In this document: positions 27,201-40,080 of the stretch, in pieces
Layout of the letters: every line of letters starts with the position of its first letter
Numbering within the stretch: position 1 is the stretch's first letter
From: Penelope pileata
Taxonomy: Eukaryota > Chordata > Aves > Galliformes > Cracidae
Length of the DNA stretch: 64,000 bases
Assembly: GCA_013396635.1 (NCBI GenBank)
Contig: WBMW01005300.1
Location: 1 to 64,000, forward strand
Direction: 5' to 3'
Notes under the pieces: model-generated
Databases searched by the model: none
What the model was told of the DNA's origin: nothing
What the model saw: only the letters and a program-made list of their open reading frames with translations
Position numbers and translations under genes: made by a program

Positions 27201-28915
27201 CCCAGCGCTGCTGAGTGCCTGAAGTTTGTTTCCTGCCTGAAACAAGCCATTGCCCTAGCACAGCTCTCCACGCTGCCCACGCAGCCCATGCAGAACGCCT
27301 TCCATGTTTACATCCCTGCTGTGCCACCAGGGACCAGCCTTCTCCCAGCCCCTCCCCCTGTGCCTTCTCACCACAACCAAGGGCACCGAGCTAAGGAGCC
27401 CCTCCAGCCGGCTGTTACACACACGGCTTTGTGCTCACACACCCACACCCTTGTGTCACTGCTGCCGCACCAGTGAGAAATTGGCTGCCGTGAGGCCATG
27501 TCTGGGGGGTTTCAGAGCAGGCGATCCTGCTGGCTCCTCTCTCCTACAGCTTTATTCCAGGTTCAGTTTCATAGAATGAAAAAATTGATGCAGTGGATGA
27601 GTTCCCTGAGCAAAACATCAGCTCGTCATCCAAGGCCAGGAGAGATAAGGAGAAGAAAGAGAAAAGGAGAGCCATGGGAGCACAACGTAGAAAATAAAGA
27701 AAAAGCACAAGCAGTCCAGACAAGAATAAAAAGAATAATTAAGCCAATGCAGTTCCTTTTCCCCAGCTGTCCTCCACCTGCCCAGTGCTCCCACAGGGCC
27801 CGGCTGAGCGATGGGGTCGGGCTCCTGAGCAGCACTGCCCGGAGCTGCCTCGCTGCCCGGCCTCAGGGCAGCCCCGCAGGACAGGGCCCGCAGCCGCCCC
27901 ACGGCGCACAGAGCAGCCCCCCACCTGATGCAAGAGATCCCACTCCTGTAATGGGAAAACTGCACACAGGTGGGGCACCCGAAGCTGGCAGCATGGACAT
28001 GTCTGCTCTTCGGGGGGGTTTGGGTGTAAGCCACACACTGGTGATCCCCCCTGACTCCCATCTCTGTCTTCCCAGCAGAAACGGGTGGTAAGATCTGCTC
28101 GTCTCACTTTTTTTCCTTCACTATTTTCTATTTATTTAATATGGGCAACATCGTTCATCCTAAAACTTTCCTTAAAGACAAAGGGAAGAAGCATGACAGA
28201 GATTCACTCACATAGAGCAAATTTTATTTGCTCTGTTTATTTGCCGCCAAAATAATTAATTTAAAAACAAAAGGGAAAGAGTAAAAACTGAGAAAAAAGT
28301 CTCCAGACTTTCTCCTCCCTCAGAATAAGACACCCCACGGTCCTTTCAAATTGCTGCTCCGCTCTAATGGCTGCAGCAGATTTATGCCGGTGTAAGGGAG
28401 ATATTAATTAGCCCCAAAGATTTATTTTTCCTTAGAAGACTCCGGTGTCTGGCCCCATTCCAAAGGGGCCTGGCCTCCTCCTGGTAATCAGAGGCTGCTC
28501 ACCGAGGAGCGAGGTCAAATGCTCCGAGAGGGCCTGGCTGAGGGGCAGGACCAAGAGAACACAGTGCTTTTAAACTGGGGCATTGCAAGGCCTAACTATT
28601 GCAGCAAAGCAATTGAGCTGGGGAAGAAGGCCCGGGGACAGGCATGGTGTTGCTGTCCTGCCATCAGCTCCACAAACACACGAGGCGCTGCTCTGAAGCT
28701 CCCTGCACTTCAGAAGGCTGCTGCTGGCTTGGTGCTGCTGTGGTGACACGATGACACACTCCTGTTGTGGTCTGGTCTGTGCCATGAGGCAGGGTGTCCC
28801 CATGGGCAGCCCAGCAGCAGGGCCAGGCCGGAACAGGCCGGGTGCCAGCGCAGGCACAGCCTCACCCCTGGTTGGGGTGGTGGCCTGAGGGACTGCTCCT
28901 GCCTGCGTGAGGGGT
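24283..28915. other. Intergenic, GC-rich in part
   Basis: Long overlapping frames between 26,300 and 28,100 reflect GC-rich, stop-poor sequence and show no conserved domain. An AT-rich single-copy patch at about 28,120-28,420 with several ATTA/TAATTA sites is a weak candidate regulatory element. Confidence 0.65.
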
Positions 28916-29134
28916 GACTTCAGGCTGGATATTAGGAAAAACTTCCTCTCCAAAAGAGTGGTCAGGCACAGGCTGCCCAGGGAGGTGGTGGAGTCACCGT
29001 CCCTGGAGGTGTTCAAGAAATGTGTAGCCATGGTGCTCAGGGACATGGTTTAGTGGGCAATGTTGGTGGTGGGTGGACGGTTGGACTAGATGATCTTAGG
29101 GGTCTTTTCCAACCTTAATGATCCTGTGATTCTT
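28916..29134 (+). mobile_element. CR1 LINE 3'-end fragment
   Basis: The sequence GGCTGGATATTAGGAAAAAC, then AGGCTGCCCAGGGAGGTGGT, GGTTGGACTAGATGATCTTA and TCCTGTGATTCTT is the typical CR1 3' third. It is about 220 bp and 5'-truncated. Confidence 0.92.
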
Positions 29135-29250
29135 CTGCTGTACTTAGTGTTGCTGTGGCCTCAACTTGAGCATTGCGTACAGCTCTGGGCTGCACAATAT
29201 AAAAATGACATTAAGGTCCTTGAAAGCACCCAGAGAAGGGTGATGAAGCA
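29135..29250 (+). mobile_element. Older, diverged CR1 fragment adjoining the previous one
   Basis: The translation reads WPQLEHCVQLWAAQYKNDIK, then VLESTQRRVMK. This is recognisably the CR1 pol motif RPQLEYCVQLWAPQYKKDI with decay. The same element may continue to about 29,720, where a segment at 29,575-29,690 weakly resembles the FFT...EHWNRLP region. I can support only the first part. Confidence 0.7.
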
Positions 29251-31550
29251 GAGGAGAGGCTGAGGCCCAGCAGCATGGGCACAGGGCCATTGCTTTACCT
29301 CACACATGTACGCAGCCCTCACACTGAGCCCAACCGAGGCACTCGTGGCAGAGACTTAGCAGCACCGGGCATCACGAAGTGGTGGAGATGCCAGCCCAGG
29401 AGTGGGCAATGGTCGGAAGGAAAATAGTATTAGGGACAAGGAGGAAGGGCTTTTGCAAGCGAGAGGCTAGGCTTTGCTCTCCTGCTGGAGAATGGGTATG
29501 AGGTCTGCAAAAGCCCCAGTGCTGCTGGAAGGACCGAGGGGCAGAGTGAGGGGCCTGGCACCAGGGTGAAGATAGAATGGAGGAACTGGGTCTTCACTCA
29601 GCTGAGAAACGTGCTGCCTCAGGGGGCTGTGGAGGTGCAGAAGAAAAGTAGTTCTGAAACCACGTGGATGGGTTCATCCAGGATGAGGCCAGGATAAAGT
29701 CAGTGGAGATTAAAAAAATAATTAATAAAGGATAATCCCTCCTTTAGACATGGCGAGAAAGTAGCTCTACAGACATCTTTAATTAAAAGTTGGGGAGGAG
29801 AACAAGTGGCTGAAAATACCTGTTCAAGACAGTGAGGAGTTGACAAAAAAGCCCGGAATAAATGGGTCATTGTGATTTTAAAAACAAGAGCTTAATTACT
29901 GTCAAGAAGCTATACAGAGCCATAGCAGAGATATAGGAGCCCGTGGTATCCAGGGCCAACAGGGACTCCAGCATGAGAGCTGGATGAGGAAGGGCATCAG
30001 CACTTGCCTCCATAAATTAAACGTCTCCAATACGTGGCAGGCATATAGAAAGTCCCGTGTGCCTGCAGCTCCTTCACAGCACTGGCCCAGCTCCGAATCT
30101 AGGTCACAGCCCGGTGTGCAGCTGCTCCCAGCAGCCCCGTGCCCCAGCGAAGAGGAGCAGTGTGCTGGTAGGGCCCCTTGTGCCAGGCTGGTCCCCTCTG
30201 TCCCCTGCTCCCTCCTCCAGCCAGCACAGGGCTGCCGGCAGATCCCAGTGGAAGGAACATAAAGACTTTTCCCAATAGCTTGAAAATAAAAGATCTGTTT
30301 TGGTTTTCCCAAAGTTCAAGCTGCTGCGCCTCATATGCAAAGAACAAAACCACTGTAGGAAAAAGGGTGCCTTTTTAATTTGCATTAACATCACAGGATC
30401 CAATAGATTGAAGTGCTACAATAAACGAGGCAAATATACTTAAATACCTTCGTGGTTTGGATTGCCCGCGGCTATTAAGAACGCACCTCTTTGTGCAGTG
30501 AAGGGAAGGCCTGAGAGAGAAACACTTCCAGCAAGAAGCGGCCACGTGTGACCCAGTGTGCTGAAGAGGAGCATGGTGCATGCCCCCCTGCTCAGCAGCA
30601 TCGCTCTCTGAGCGTGGCAGCAATGAGAGCTGCTCACCCATCCACTGCAAAACCCTGTGCCCGCAGGTTCGTACCTATGGCCTGGGAGCTCCAGGCAGCC
30701 AATGCCTGCACCTGCTGCAGCTGATTTACACCTGAAGCAAAGCAGAGGTACACGGAGCAGCTTGCAGCCGCTGTGGCAAACCTGCTCCAGCAGTGAGTGG
30801 GGTATTTGTGCTACTGCAGGTGCAGTCAGAGCAGCTTCACTCTTCCCAGAGCATTAGAAATAGGCTGGTGTGAACAGAGGCAGGCTTAGATATGGGACTG
30901 TGCTCTAACAGTTGTGCTGGGGAGAACAAAAAGAGGCTGCAATTAAGGGAAGGGCCAGTTTCTGCCTTCCAATCAGAGGACAAAACAGGCAATATTTTAA
31001 GACTGTGAGTAGGAGTCCTTTTGTTGGATAATTCACAGGGACTGCTCATTACCTCCACTGGAAAGCACAGCAAGTCTTGGGCAAGCTACCGAGTTACTTT
31101 AGGACAACACAGCGCAAAAAAAACCCAGGCCTGCAGTGTGCATCTCAAGAGCTGGAAACACGCCAGTCATCTGAAGGTTACTCGATAATTTGGGGACATT
31201 TGAAGCTCCCTGTTCTTTGCTGGCGCTGCAGAAGGCTGTGGGGGTGGCTGCTGCATGGTCACCGCGCTCGGGGCACTGCTCTGCTCCCCTGCACAGCCCC
31301 ACGGGGACCGAGCTTAGAAGACAGGGCATCCCCCAAAGGGAGCCCTAACAGCCTGGAGACCTGTGCCAAGCACTGCGGTCTATTTTAAGAGAAAACTGCG
31401 TGGAAATGATCAGCTGCTGACAAACACTGCAGACTCGAAGGGCTGCCCTTTGACGACCACCTCCCAGAAAGGCACCTAAACAGTGGCAACCAGACACAGA
31501 CCGTGCACTCGGGGAGGACTTGCTTCATCTCTTGCAGATGACAGCTTTAT
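29251..31550. other. Intergenic, possible decayed CR1 remains then single-copy DNA
   Basis: The part up to about 29,720 may be more of the diverged CR1. Beyond it I see no gene, RNA or repeat. Confidence 0.6.
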
Positions 31551-31554
31551 CACA

Positions 31555-32345
31555 TAACACACATTCATGTTCAGCCCCAACTTCTAATACTTTGGAGCTT
31601 TTATTCATTACTTTTCTGCCTTTTAAAATTCAGTTTGCAGCTTAATTCTTAGCCATTATTCAGTATTTTCACCAGCGCTAACTGAATGCAGGGAGCATTT
31701 GCAGTTTTAGCCTGGATTAAGCCTGCACCCCTCATTGTTTTAAATGCACGGAAGACATCCGTGTTGTTTTGTTTGATCCTCTCCATGCCACAGCGAATTC
31801 TGTGCTGTTAAGGCCGTAAATGGGCCACGTCACTCATGAATTACTAATCCCCATCACTCACATTTTCTGGGGAATATACACTATATTTAGTCCTTAGGCT
31901 TGGAAAAACAAAGCTGGAGAACACTGAGGCTTTTTTTTCTCATTAGGAGTCTTTAGAATATTCCCTAAAAACTGGCAAGATAATTTAGCCACCACGTAAA
32001 AGCGCAATTCATTAACTGTGGTGGAAATTAGACCCTTGAATTGAGAGGCTCATTAAGACATTTAGATATAAAGCCTGAAAGGAAACTACACCGACATTTC
32101 TTAAAATCTCATTTATAGTTATGTAAATCTGGCCCAACTCCACTGTCATTTTTTGGATTTATACCCAAGTAATTGAAATCGCCACTGAGCTCTCCTAAGC
32201 TCTCAATATCAGCAGAAGGCATTGAAGTAAAACAATTAGCAGACAGGCTGCGCTTCTCACCGTCACTTCGAGGTGAACTCAGTACCACAATGCTGATACT
32301 TCCAGAGGTGATTTGCCATTCTAAGGGATTATTTTTATTTAAAAA
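31555..32345. promoter_or_regulatory. Candidate conserved noncoding element (AT-rich, homeobox-type sites)
   Basis: This is nearly 800 bp of repeat-free, stop-rich, AT-leaning DNA set in a GC-richer neighbourhood. It has many TAATTA/ATTA cores and TGAATTACTAATCC-like sites (about 31,837-31,850), where TAATCC is an OTX/PITX-type core. This texture is typical of vertebrate developmental enhancers. Function is inferred from texture only. Confidence 0.3.
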
Positions 32346-32775
32346 AAAAGAAAAGAAAAAAAAAACCTGATGAGTTTAGCAGGCCACCATCAATTTCAAG
32401 AGCTGCCAACATGTGCAGCATTAGCAAATGAAGAGAGCTGGGAGAGCTGGAAGGCTTCAGCTTCTACTACTGCCTCTTCCAGGATGGCCATTACTTTTAA
32501 TTAGCGGCCTCTGCCGTGCTTCTTTCTACCACCAGCTGCACCAAGACCACAGCCTGGAGCAAGCAAAAACACCGAATGGAAGCTCCACACAAACCATGTA
32601 GAGAAGTGGACAAGTTCAGCTGGGGGGACACAACATATTTACACACAGTTATGGATTATGACAGCATGCCTCTCCTGTGCCACTGGCTGCTGGGCAGTCC
32701 CCAGCATGAGGAGCCTCTCCTGGCCCGTGCTGTGCACGGAGCTGAGGGCAGACTTCTGGCTGCCTCAGCTGCTCT

Positions 32776-32885
32776 CCCATCCCGTCCCGTCCCGTCCTGT
32801 CCCATCCCGTCCCGCCCCATCCCGTCCCGTCCCGTCCCGTCCCATCCCATCCCGTCCCGTCACATCCCATCCCATCCCATCCCAC
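32776..32885 (+). repeat. CCCGT/CCCAT pentanucleotide array, 22 units
   Basis: There are 22 consecutive 5-bp units. Most are CCCGT or CCCAT, with single variants CCTGT, CCCGC, CACAT and CCCAC. The main variation is CG to CA, as expected from CpG decay. The repeat is free of stops in all frames, so several apparent proteins crossing it are artefacts. Confidence 0.97.
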
Positions 32886-35800
32886 TGTGGGCAGTCTGTC
32901 CCGCTCTGTCCCGCAGGAGCTGACGTGGGCAGGGAGGCAGCCGGCCGGGCCTGCAGGGACACACCGAGCCTGCAGTCTGCCTCTTACACCCCAAATCAAG
33001 AGAGCTGCATGACTGTCATCAGAAATATGACAATTACGAAGGCATAGTCATGCCTAAAATCAGGGATATAAAAGCAGAAGTTCAAGAAACAGAAAATCCA
33101 ACCCCTGTCCATCACCATAAGACAAAGCCACGCAACGCCATGCCTTGGAGTTTTTTCTCTGAACAAACGATAACAGCAGCCTCGAAAACGTGAAGGAACC
33201 CGGAGCAGCCAGCAGCCTGGAGGAGACCAGCTGCTTCACTGAGAGCTGCTGGCAATCCAGCCACAAAAACACCAACAGCCGTGGAGGAAGGGGACAGCAG
33301 CAGGGCTGCCTGCTGCACGCTGTCTCCGGGTGCTCCAGCTCTGCTGCCGCAGCCCTGGCAGTGCTGTGGGACCTGGGAGCCCAGCGGGCTCGGCAGGCAC
33401 GCTGCTCTCTGTGGGACCAGGCTGGCACAAATGCCTCCCTCCCATCCCCACTGCACATCACTTTCCGTGCTGAGGCAATGCGAGCATTTCGTCAGCTACC
33501 GAGCCCAGGAGCAGCCCTGCCCCTCTGCCCTCTGCAGAATATCTTGCCTGTAGGAAATAAATAAACAGAACAAAAAACCTAAAAGAGGTCTCCTTTTCAC
33601 CAAATACACATGGGATTTTAGACTCCAGGACTGCATCCTCTGTGTATTTTCCACTCATGCCCTGGCATTTGATTTTTATTTATTTGGACAAATGGCTGCA
33701 AGTGACTTCTTTCAGCACGCAGGAAGGCCAGGGCAGGCCTCTCTGTCCCTCCTGGGCTTGGCAAAGCCAAAAATCCCATCCTCTTCCTCCCGAACCCAGC
33801 AGTGATCTGACATTTGACGTCACCTGGTGACACAGTGGTCTTGGTTCTCCAGTAAACCTCCTTTGCAGCAGCAAGATTTTAACAAAAATCTGTCGGTTGT
33901 CTTATGAGCAACAACATGCATCAACCTTTTTTTTTTTTCCACAGAATATTGGGGTTTGGTTGCTAACGGCAGATGATTCAGTTCTCTCTGACTTTCCCAC
34001 ATAACCTTCAGGATAATTAGTCAGCTTTTTACTGCAGTCATAGCTCTCTGTCCTTTTCCCTGCTGCTAGGATGCTCTGTCAGGGCACCTGTGGAAACCAG
34101 AGGTCAGAGTCAGAGCATCACGGCAACACAACCACCCCTAAAATATTCCCTCCCGTGGATAAAATGCAATGCCTTACCCACCCAGATCTGCTATCGAAGT
34201 GGCAGCCCAGGAACCGGGGATTATACAGCCATCCCCCAACCAACACAAATAATCTTTGATAATGAAAACAAGCTCAAACCACCAAACCAAACCAAACTTG
34301 AAGGTTGAACCTGAAGGTTGTTTTTGGTCCAGTGGGACAACATCTAAATAAAATCGGCTGCCCAGGGCTGGGCCTGGCATCGGCACCGTGCTCCCTCGGG
34401 AGGCCATCAGGACATGTGTGAGCTCTGCGTCTCTCCTGAAACAGAGGACAAGGAGATGAGACTCCAGCATCGCCCCGCTTGTATTTCCTCGCTGAATGCA
34501 GCAGATGGGAGTGTTCCTCCCCAAGATCTGTTTGTGCCAGATATTCTGGTCACAGTGTGTTCCCAGTTGCTTGCAGTTCCAGCCACATTGGATGGCTCAG
34601 GGATGTGGAGGAAGAAGTCCATGGCTGCAGCAAGCAGAAGGGCCGGGCTTGTTAAAGCCACTGCATTTTAAACACATCACTGTGCTGCGCGCAGAAATCC
34701 TTCCTCGTGAGGGAGTTTCTCCTGTATTAGAAGGGAAAGGAGCATAAGGAGTTGTCTGCTTCCCCACCAACATCTTCATTTTCCTACAGTAGCCAGAGGT
34801 AAAAATCAGAACAAAATATAAAATATCTGTGATCCTGTTCAAAACAGTTTCCTCAGTATAAGAAGAAAACTGAGAGACTGAGAGGAAGTCCAACACATTT
34901 CCTGTATTCTTTTAACACACAGCGATTGCATCTGCAGCCATCTTTGGATTCGCAGAGATTCCAAGCATGGCCTGAAACCTATACAAATACGAAGCCCACT
35001 GATGCCTCATGATGGAAAGTCAATCACGGAGGCACAAAGCGACTCACCCCAGGCTTGGCAGTAAAGCAGTGGCAGCCATGATGAGACCCTGGGGCCTCAG
35101 CGTCTGCCTCCTGACCAGCCAATGTCTCTGATCCCGTGGTATTTGACAGCTGTTCCTGCAGAACACCAGCTGCTGGCTGGTCACTGCACTAACCAGTAAT
35201 AGAAACGCAGGCTGCTGTATTGCCACTGCACTACTTCTATCAACAGAAAACTACCTACATGAAGACACGGAACAAAAACCACTCTGGAAATCTCTGCTAA
35301 ATAAAAACCAGTTTGGGAGAACTCTATTAACAAATCTAAGCTATTAATACTGTGCAGTTCATTATGGTGAAAAGTTTGAAAAGTCCTCAGCACTCGCCTT
35401 CTTTCAATTGAATATTCATACCTGCTATTCTCCATTGAATCATTCCACGAGTCTTGCACTAAAATAATTTTTGAAGAGGGTAATTAAAATACATGTGAAC
35501 GGATCAGTAATAAGTCAACAGAAATTCTGGCATCTAAGATTCTAACAAAACACGACAACGCTCAACCTTGAGGGAAAAATATGCATAAGTAATGATTCGT
35601 GTCACGTGGCGTTTCAAAACAGCGCCAGGAAGGAGAGTCAGGGAGGGACAACACGACTTGTCACGTTATGGAAACTAAGGAAAGGTGCACACACACACAT
35701 ACACGTCTTCCTACAGATGTGGGTGTTTTTATGAGTGGAGTAAATTTATTCGAAGCTGAAAACTAGAGCATTTAGAAAGCTCAGGCTGACAAGTGCAGTA

Positions 35801-38800
35801 ACCTGAGGAGCTGCAGAGGCAGCGTTTCAAAGCAGCAGCGTTTATTCTAACTTCTGATGCTGACACCCACTCATCCTGACAACAGCAGTCCAGGGGGCAT
35901 AATGATGAGAAATTTATTTCTCTGCATTTTGATACAGATTCAGACTTTGGTACTGAGCAGTACCAAAATGTGAAGGTAAGATGATTGCAAAGCTTTACAG
36001 CTCATGAGATACTAAACACTGCTTGCAGATGCTGCTGATGTGGGACCAGACCTAACCTCAGGCATACATTGCCATAGACCTCTAGAAGACAAAGTTCATT
36101 GTTTTCCCCAGTGGTTCCTGGTAACAGATTTCCAAGATATTCAGAGGTGTTTGCCACATTTTGAATATAATTTGATCTTTGCATCTAAAATGGTACTGCC
36201 AAAGCCAGGCAGCCCCTGAATCAAAACACAGGTTTAAAAGTTGGGTGTTAGTTGTGTTTATAATTCCCTGCAGACACCACAGACTGCATGGTTAGAACTC
36301 AAATAAGCTTAATGAAAAGCAGGATAACAACTCATGATCTTGTTTATACATTTTCTAATCACTTTTCTTTTTAATGTGAAAAACAACAATTACTAATTAG
36401 AAATAAATTGTACAAATATATGTAACGATAGACATATATAATAGAATGCAGTATGATATAAAAAATAAATAATAAAAAGAGATAAAAGATATAAAAGATG
36501 GCGTGCTACCTGTAGGTTTGATACCTTCCAGTTAAAATCACTCGAGTACATTTGGAATAGAGGTTTGGGTCTGAGTATGCAGAGGGAGAACTGCTGTTTT
36601 CAGTGGGGATAAATCACTGGGCCTCTTGTCACGGTCACGAGTGCCAGCTATTAAATAAACAGGGCACTATCAGTAGGAGAGATTGGTTTGCGAGTTCCTG
36701 GGAAACCATGATTTTCAGAACAATGTTCTCTCTTGAAACGTTTCACTCAGAATGACATAAGTGATTTCTGTCCTGCAATTCAATAAGAAGACTAAAAGCA
36801 CTGAGCTCCTCTTCTATTTCACTGTGTAAAATAAGCTTAAAGGTCTTAGACATGCTTTCTACACTTAACACAAGTAAATTTAGATTAATTATCTAAGGCC
36901 CAGCAAGTGGCAAATTTATCAGATGATTTATGACTTCAGTAAGAGTTTGTGCAGCTATCTCCAGAGCCATAAATCCAGCAGCTTCCAGGCTCCACGCCCT
37001 CCCACTGCACCCCTGTGCCACTTACTGCACGGCCCCTAACAGGAGCTTGCCCAGCGCTACCTGGCGCACACATGTGCATGAGTTCAGCCAGGAACCCTTT
37101 GCCACTGAGGCCAGGCAGCAAAACCAAGTTTTACGGGTGGCTTCGGCATGTGTCTTTTAGTACCTAAGGATCAAAAAACCACTCCAGTGAGGACAGGCTG
37201 TTCTATCTCAACAGATCAAACACACACCCAGCCATCTCGGCATCCACCCCTTGACTCCTTGAGCTTCAGTGACAGACATCTGCATTGCTCTCACAGGCTG
37301 TCGCAAGTTTATGGCCCAGATTGCCTCGGTATGTGGGGACAGGCTGTCTGCAGGGCTCCTCCTACAGCTTTTTGAGGCAGCTATTTGCATGCTCCAGCAC
37401 AGGAGAAAATTAATTTGGGGGATTTTTTCCCCCGTTTGCCACTCCTCCACCCAAACGGCAGAACACAGAGGGTTCCCCTTCCTGCTGCATCCCCAGGGAA
37501 GGCAGTGCAGAAGCCGTGGCTGCCTCCTCCTAGTTCTGCATACCAGGCTCTGTATTCTTCCTTCTCCGTGACAGTCTTTCTATGCTCCATTTGTCACTCA
37601 CTTTTCATCTTTCCCTCTCTCCTCCCTTTGAACTGGGTCTTATTATCTTCTCTTTTCCCCTATTCTGGTTCCTCCCTCTCCCCACCCACACACTCATGCA
37701 ATTACTGCTGCTTTACAACCTCTCATCATCTCGAGCAGGCAGTAGAAGCAACAACCCAGAGATACGGGAGGAGGAAACCTCCCTCTTGCTGCTTGTTTAC
37801 TGATTGGCTCCTTTTCATAGATCCAAGACAGATACCTCCTGCAGCACCTAGGATTACAGCCAAGGTGGCAAACTTCTGAAATAGAAGGGAGTCCTAAGAT
37901 ACAGTGATGCTGACAGCACTTGCTATTATCCATCAAGACATAGAAAGTGCCTCTGAATAATCTTGCAAGGTGATAGAACTGTCTCAGGTTACAGGGCATG
38001 TACTACAAATTCTGATTTGTACTACAAGCATTGGTAATCCCACAGACCTCTCCACTTGCCACATCGCAGCTTGCAAGGTTTGCCGAGTTGGCTGGACTCA
38101 TCCATAGAGACAAACACTACAGCAGGCTGCACTGTATGGCATGTAACTTCAGCACAGGAGGACCCTGCTTGGATATGACTGAGCAGCTTTTGTATTTTTC
38201 AGCCTTTAAGGGCCACCAAAAACGAATCAGGTGAGGAGACAGCCCAGCAGCATCTCATATCAGACCCAGGACAGGAAGATTTGGCTTCAGAGTTTTTGCT
38301 GCCTGGCTCATATCTCTTTCCAGCTCTCCCAGCAGAGAAGAAACTGGAGAACTGTCCCCTGAGCAAGGGGACTGGAGAGAAGCTCAAATAAAGGACCAGA
38401 CAAAATTAAGGCAAAACAAAGTATTTTTTTTCTAATTCCTTTTCCAAAAACAATCGAACCACTTGGCCAGAATTCTCCACATGTCAGCAGGAAGCAGTCT
38501 TTCCTTGTACAGCACGGGGAAATTTCTGCCAAAGAGAGCATTCAGGCTGAATTGCAAATGCTGAAAAGTGACTTTCATTGTGGGAAGTACCGGTTCTCCT
38601 TACCTAGATCTGACCTTAAAGTATCACAGTCCTAAACTGCTCTTTTAGCTGTGAAACTTACAAAGCACGGTTTCACATGTACAAAGTCATCAGTCAGGAA
38701 ATTAAACAAGCTGCCCTCTGCTGTGTCCTTTCAGCTATAAATGCACCAGTCACAGGACGACCACACTCTTCTCTGGATGCACCAGAAAAGCTCAAATTCG

Positions 38801-39689
38801 AGGCCGCTGCCCAGTGCCGGAGCACAGGGCAGAGCTGCACCCCAGGGAGGGCAGAGGCTGCCCTGCAGCGGGGCCACGGCTGCCCCCTCACTGAAAACAA
38901 GAAGTTCCTGCCAGTAACCATCAGCACTGATAACAGAGCGCATTTTTTGCAGGACTGCGTCACTGTTCTGTACTTTTTCAATACTACATTGGTAACTGAG
39001 AGCCACAGAGTGTTCCCGGCTTTGGGAAATGGATCCGTGCAGTTTATTTGCCTCCCGAATATAATCCAGCAGTTTCTGCAAAGACTTTCATTGCTTCAAA
39101 AGCCTCAATGTAAGCCTCATACATGATAGCAGACACGCATCAATTCGAATGGCAAAGTCTCCACAGCCGCAGCTCTCATCTGGGGCTGCCTTTCCCCACG
39201 TACGCAGAGAAATCCCTGCCATGTGTTCACTCCGCGCATTTACATTTCAGGGTAATATTTAATCAGGTGCTTAGTCTGGAAAAGGAAGACTCCCACTGAA
39301 AGTAGGTCATGATTGCTACGGAAAGAAAGATCACCATGCTGAATTGTTGTATTGAAATCTCAAAATAAGAACAGGTCAGAGATGCTACTCCGTAAAACAG
39401 CACCTTTTTCAATGCTTTGAGTGGAAATATTGTCCTGCACAGGCGGCTCTGCCGTAGGTGGTTCAGGACGCGGCCGCACAGGAAGCAACATTACTGATGT
39501 GCCCTTAATCCTGCACTGAATCAAAGCTTCAGTGTAACAGCTCTGTTATCTATTCATGATAAATAAACCGCCTGCTGAAGCAGCGCTTTCTGCAGGAGAA
39601 CTATTTGCTGCTCTTTTGGCCAGAAGTGTTTTTAAGCAGAGGGCACAGCTCACCTCCTGTCTTCCCATCTATGGCAGGCGTAAGCATGG
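32886..39689. other. Intergenic, no supported gene
   Basis: It holds single-copy DNA with a CA microsatellite near 35,690 and AT-rich patches near 36,350-36,500. Frames up to about 164 codons have no family resemblance. Confidence 0.65.
35684..35706 (+). repeat. CA microsatellite
   Basis: This is a short run of CA units, interrupted once by TA. Confidence 0.75.
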
Positions 39690-40080
39690 CTTCCAGAGCC
39701 TAGTTGTCCATCGAGCCATGTAAGAAAGAAGAAGCCACTATATATTAACTGCATTGCATGTTCGCTTCCATTGTTTTTAGTTTTGGAATGTTCCATTAAA
39801 ATCCTTATTCCTGAAAACAATTGTTGGTTTAACATTCTCGCAGGGAAGCAATTTGTATCATGTTAGATCCAAACATCTATTTCTAGCTTCATTAACAGAA
39901 TACAAACGCTGCAAAATTATAATTGTGTTAATTGCAGCCAACCCATTTCCAAAGCCACTGTTTACAAATTCTGACATTACTTGCTTGATTTGTTCAGCCT
40001 TAATAGTAATAATGAGATAAATAACACAGTAAATAAAGCTCGTACTCAATAGTTGTTCTTAGAGGTGATTGAAAAATTTA
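39690..40080. promoter_or_regulatory. Candidate conserved noncoding element near BBS10
   Basis: This is AT-rich, repeat-free DNA with ACAATTGTT palindromes, ATTAAC, TTAATTGCAG and several TAAT cores. It contains no frame of note. It lies about 2.3 kb past the BBS10 3' end. The call rests on sequence texture. Confidence 0.25.

Noticed and set aside
26326..28107. Several 90-197 codon frames on both strands
   Set aside because: They overlap one another in GC-rich, stop-poor sequence and share no conserved motif.
32516..33047. Frames rich in Pro-Ser-Arg or Gly-Trp-Asp-Thr repeats
   Set aside because: They are translations of the 5-bp CCCGT/CCCAT array, which lacks stops in every frame.
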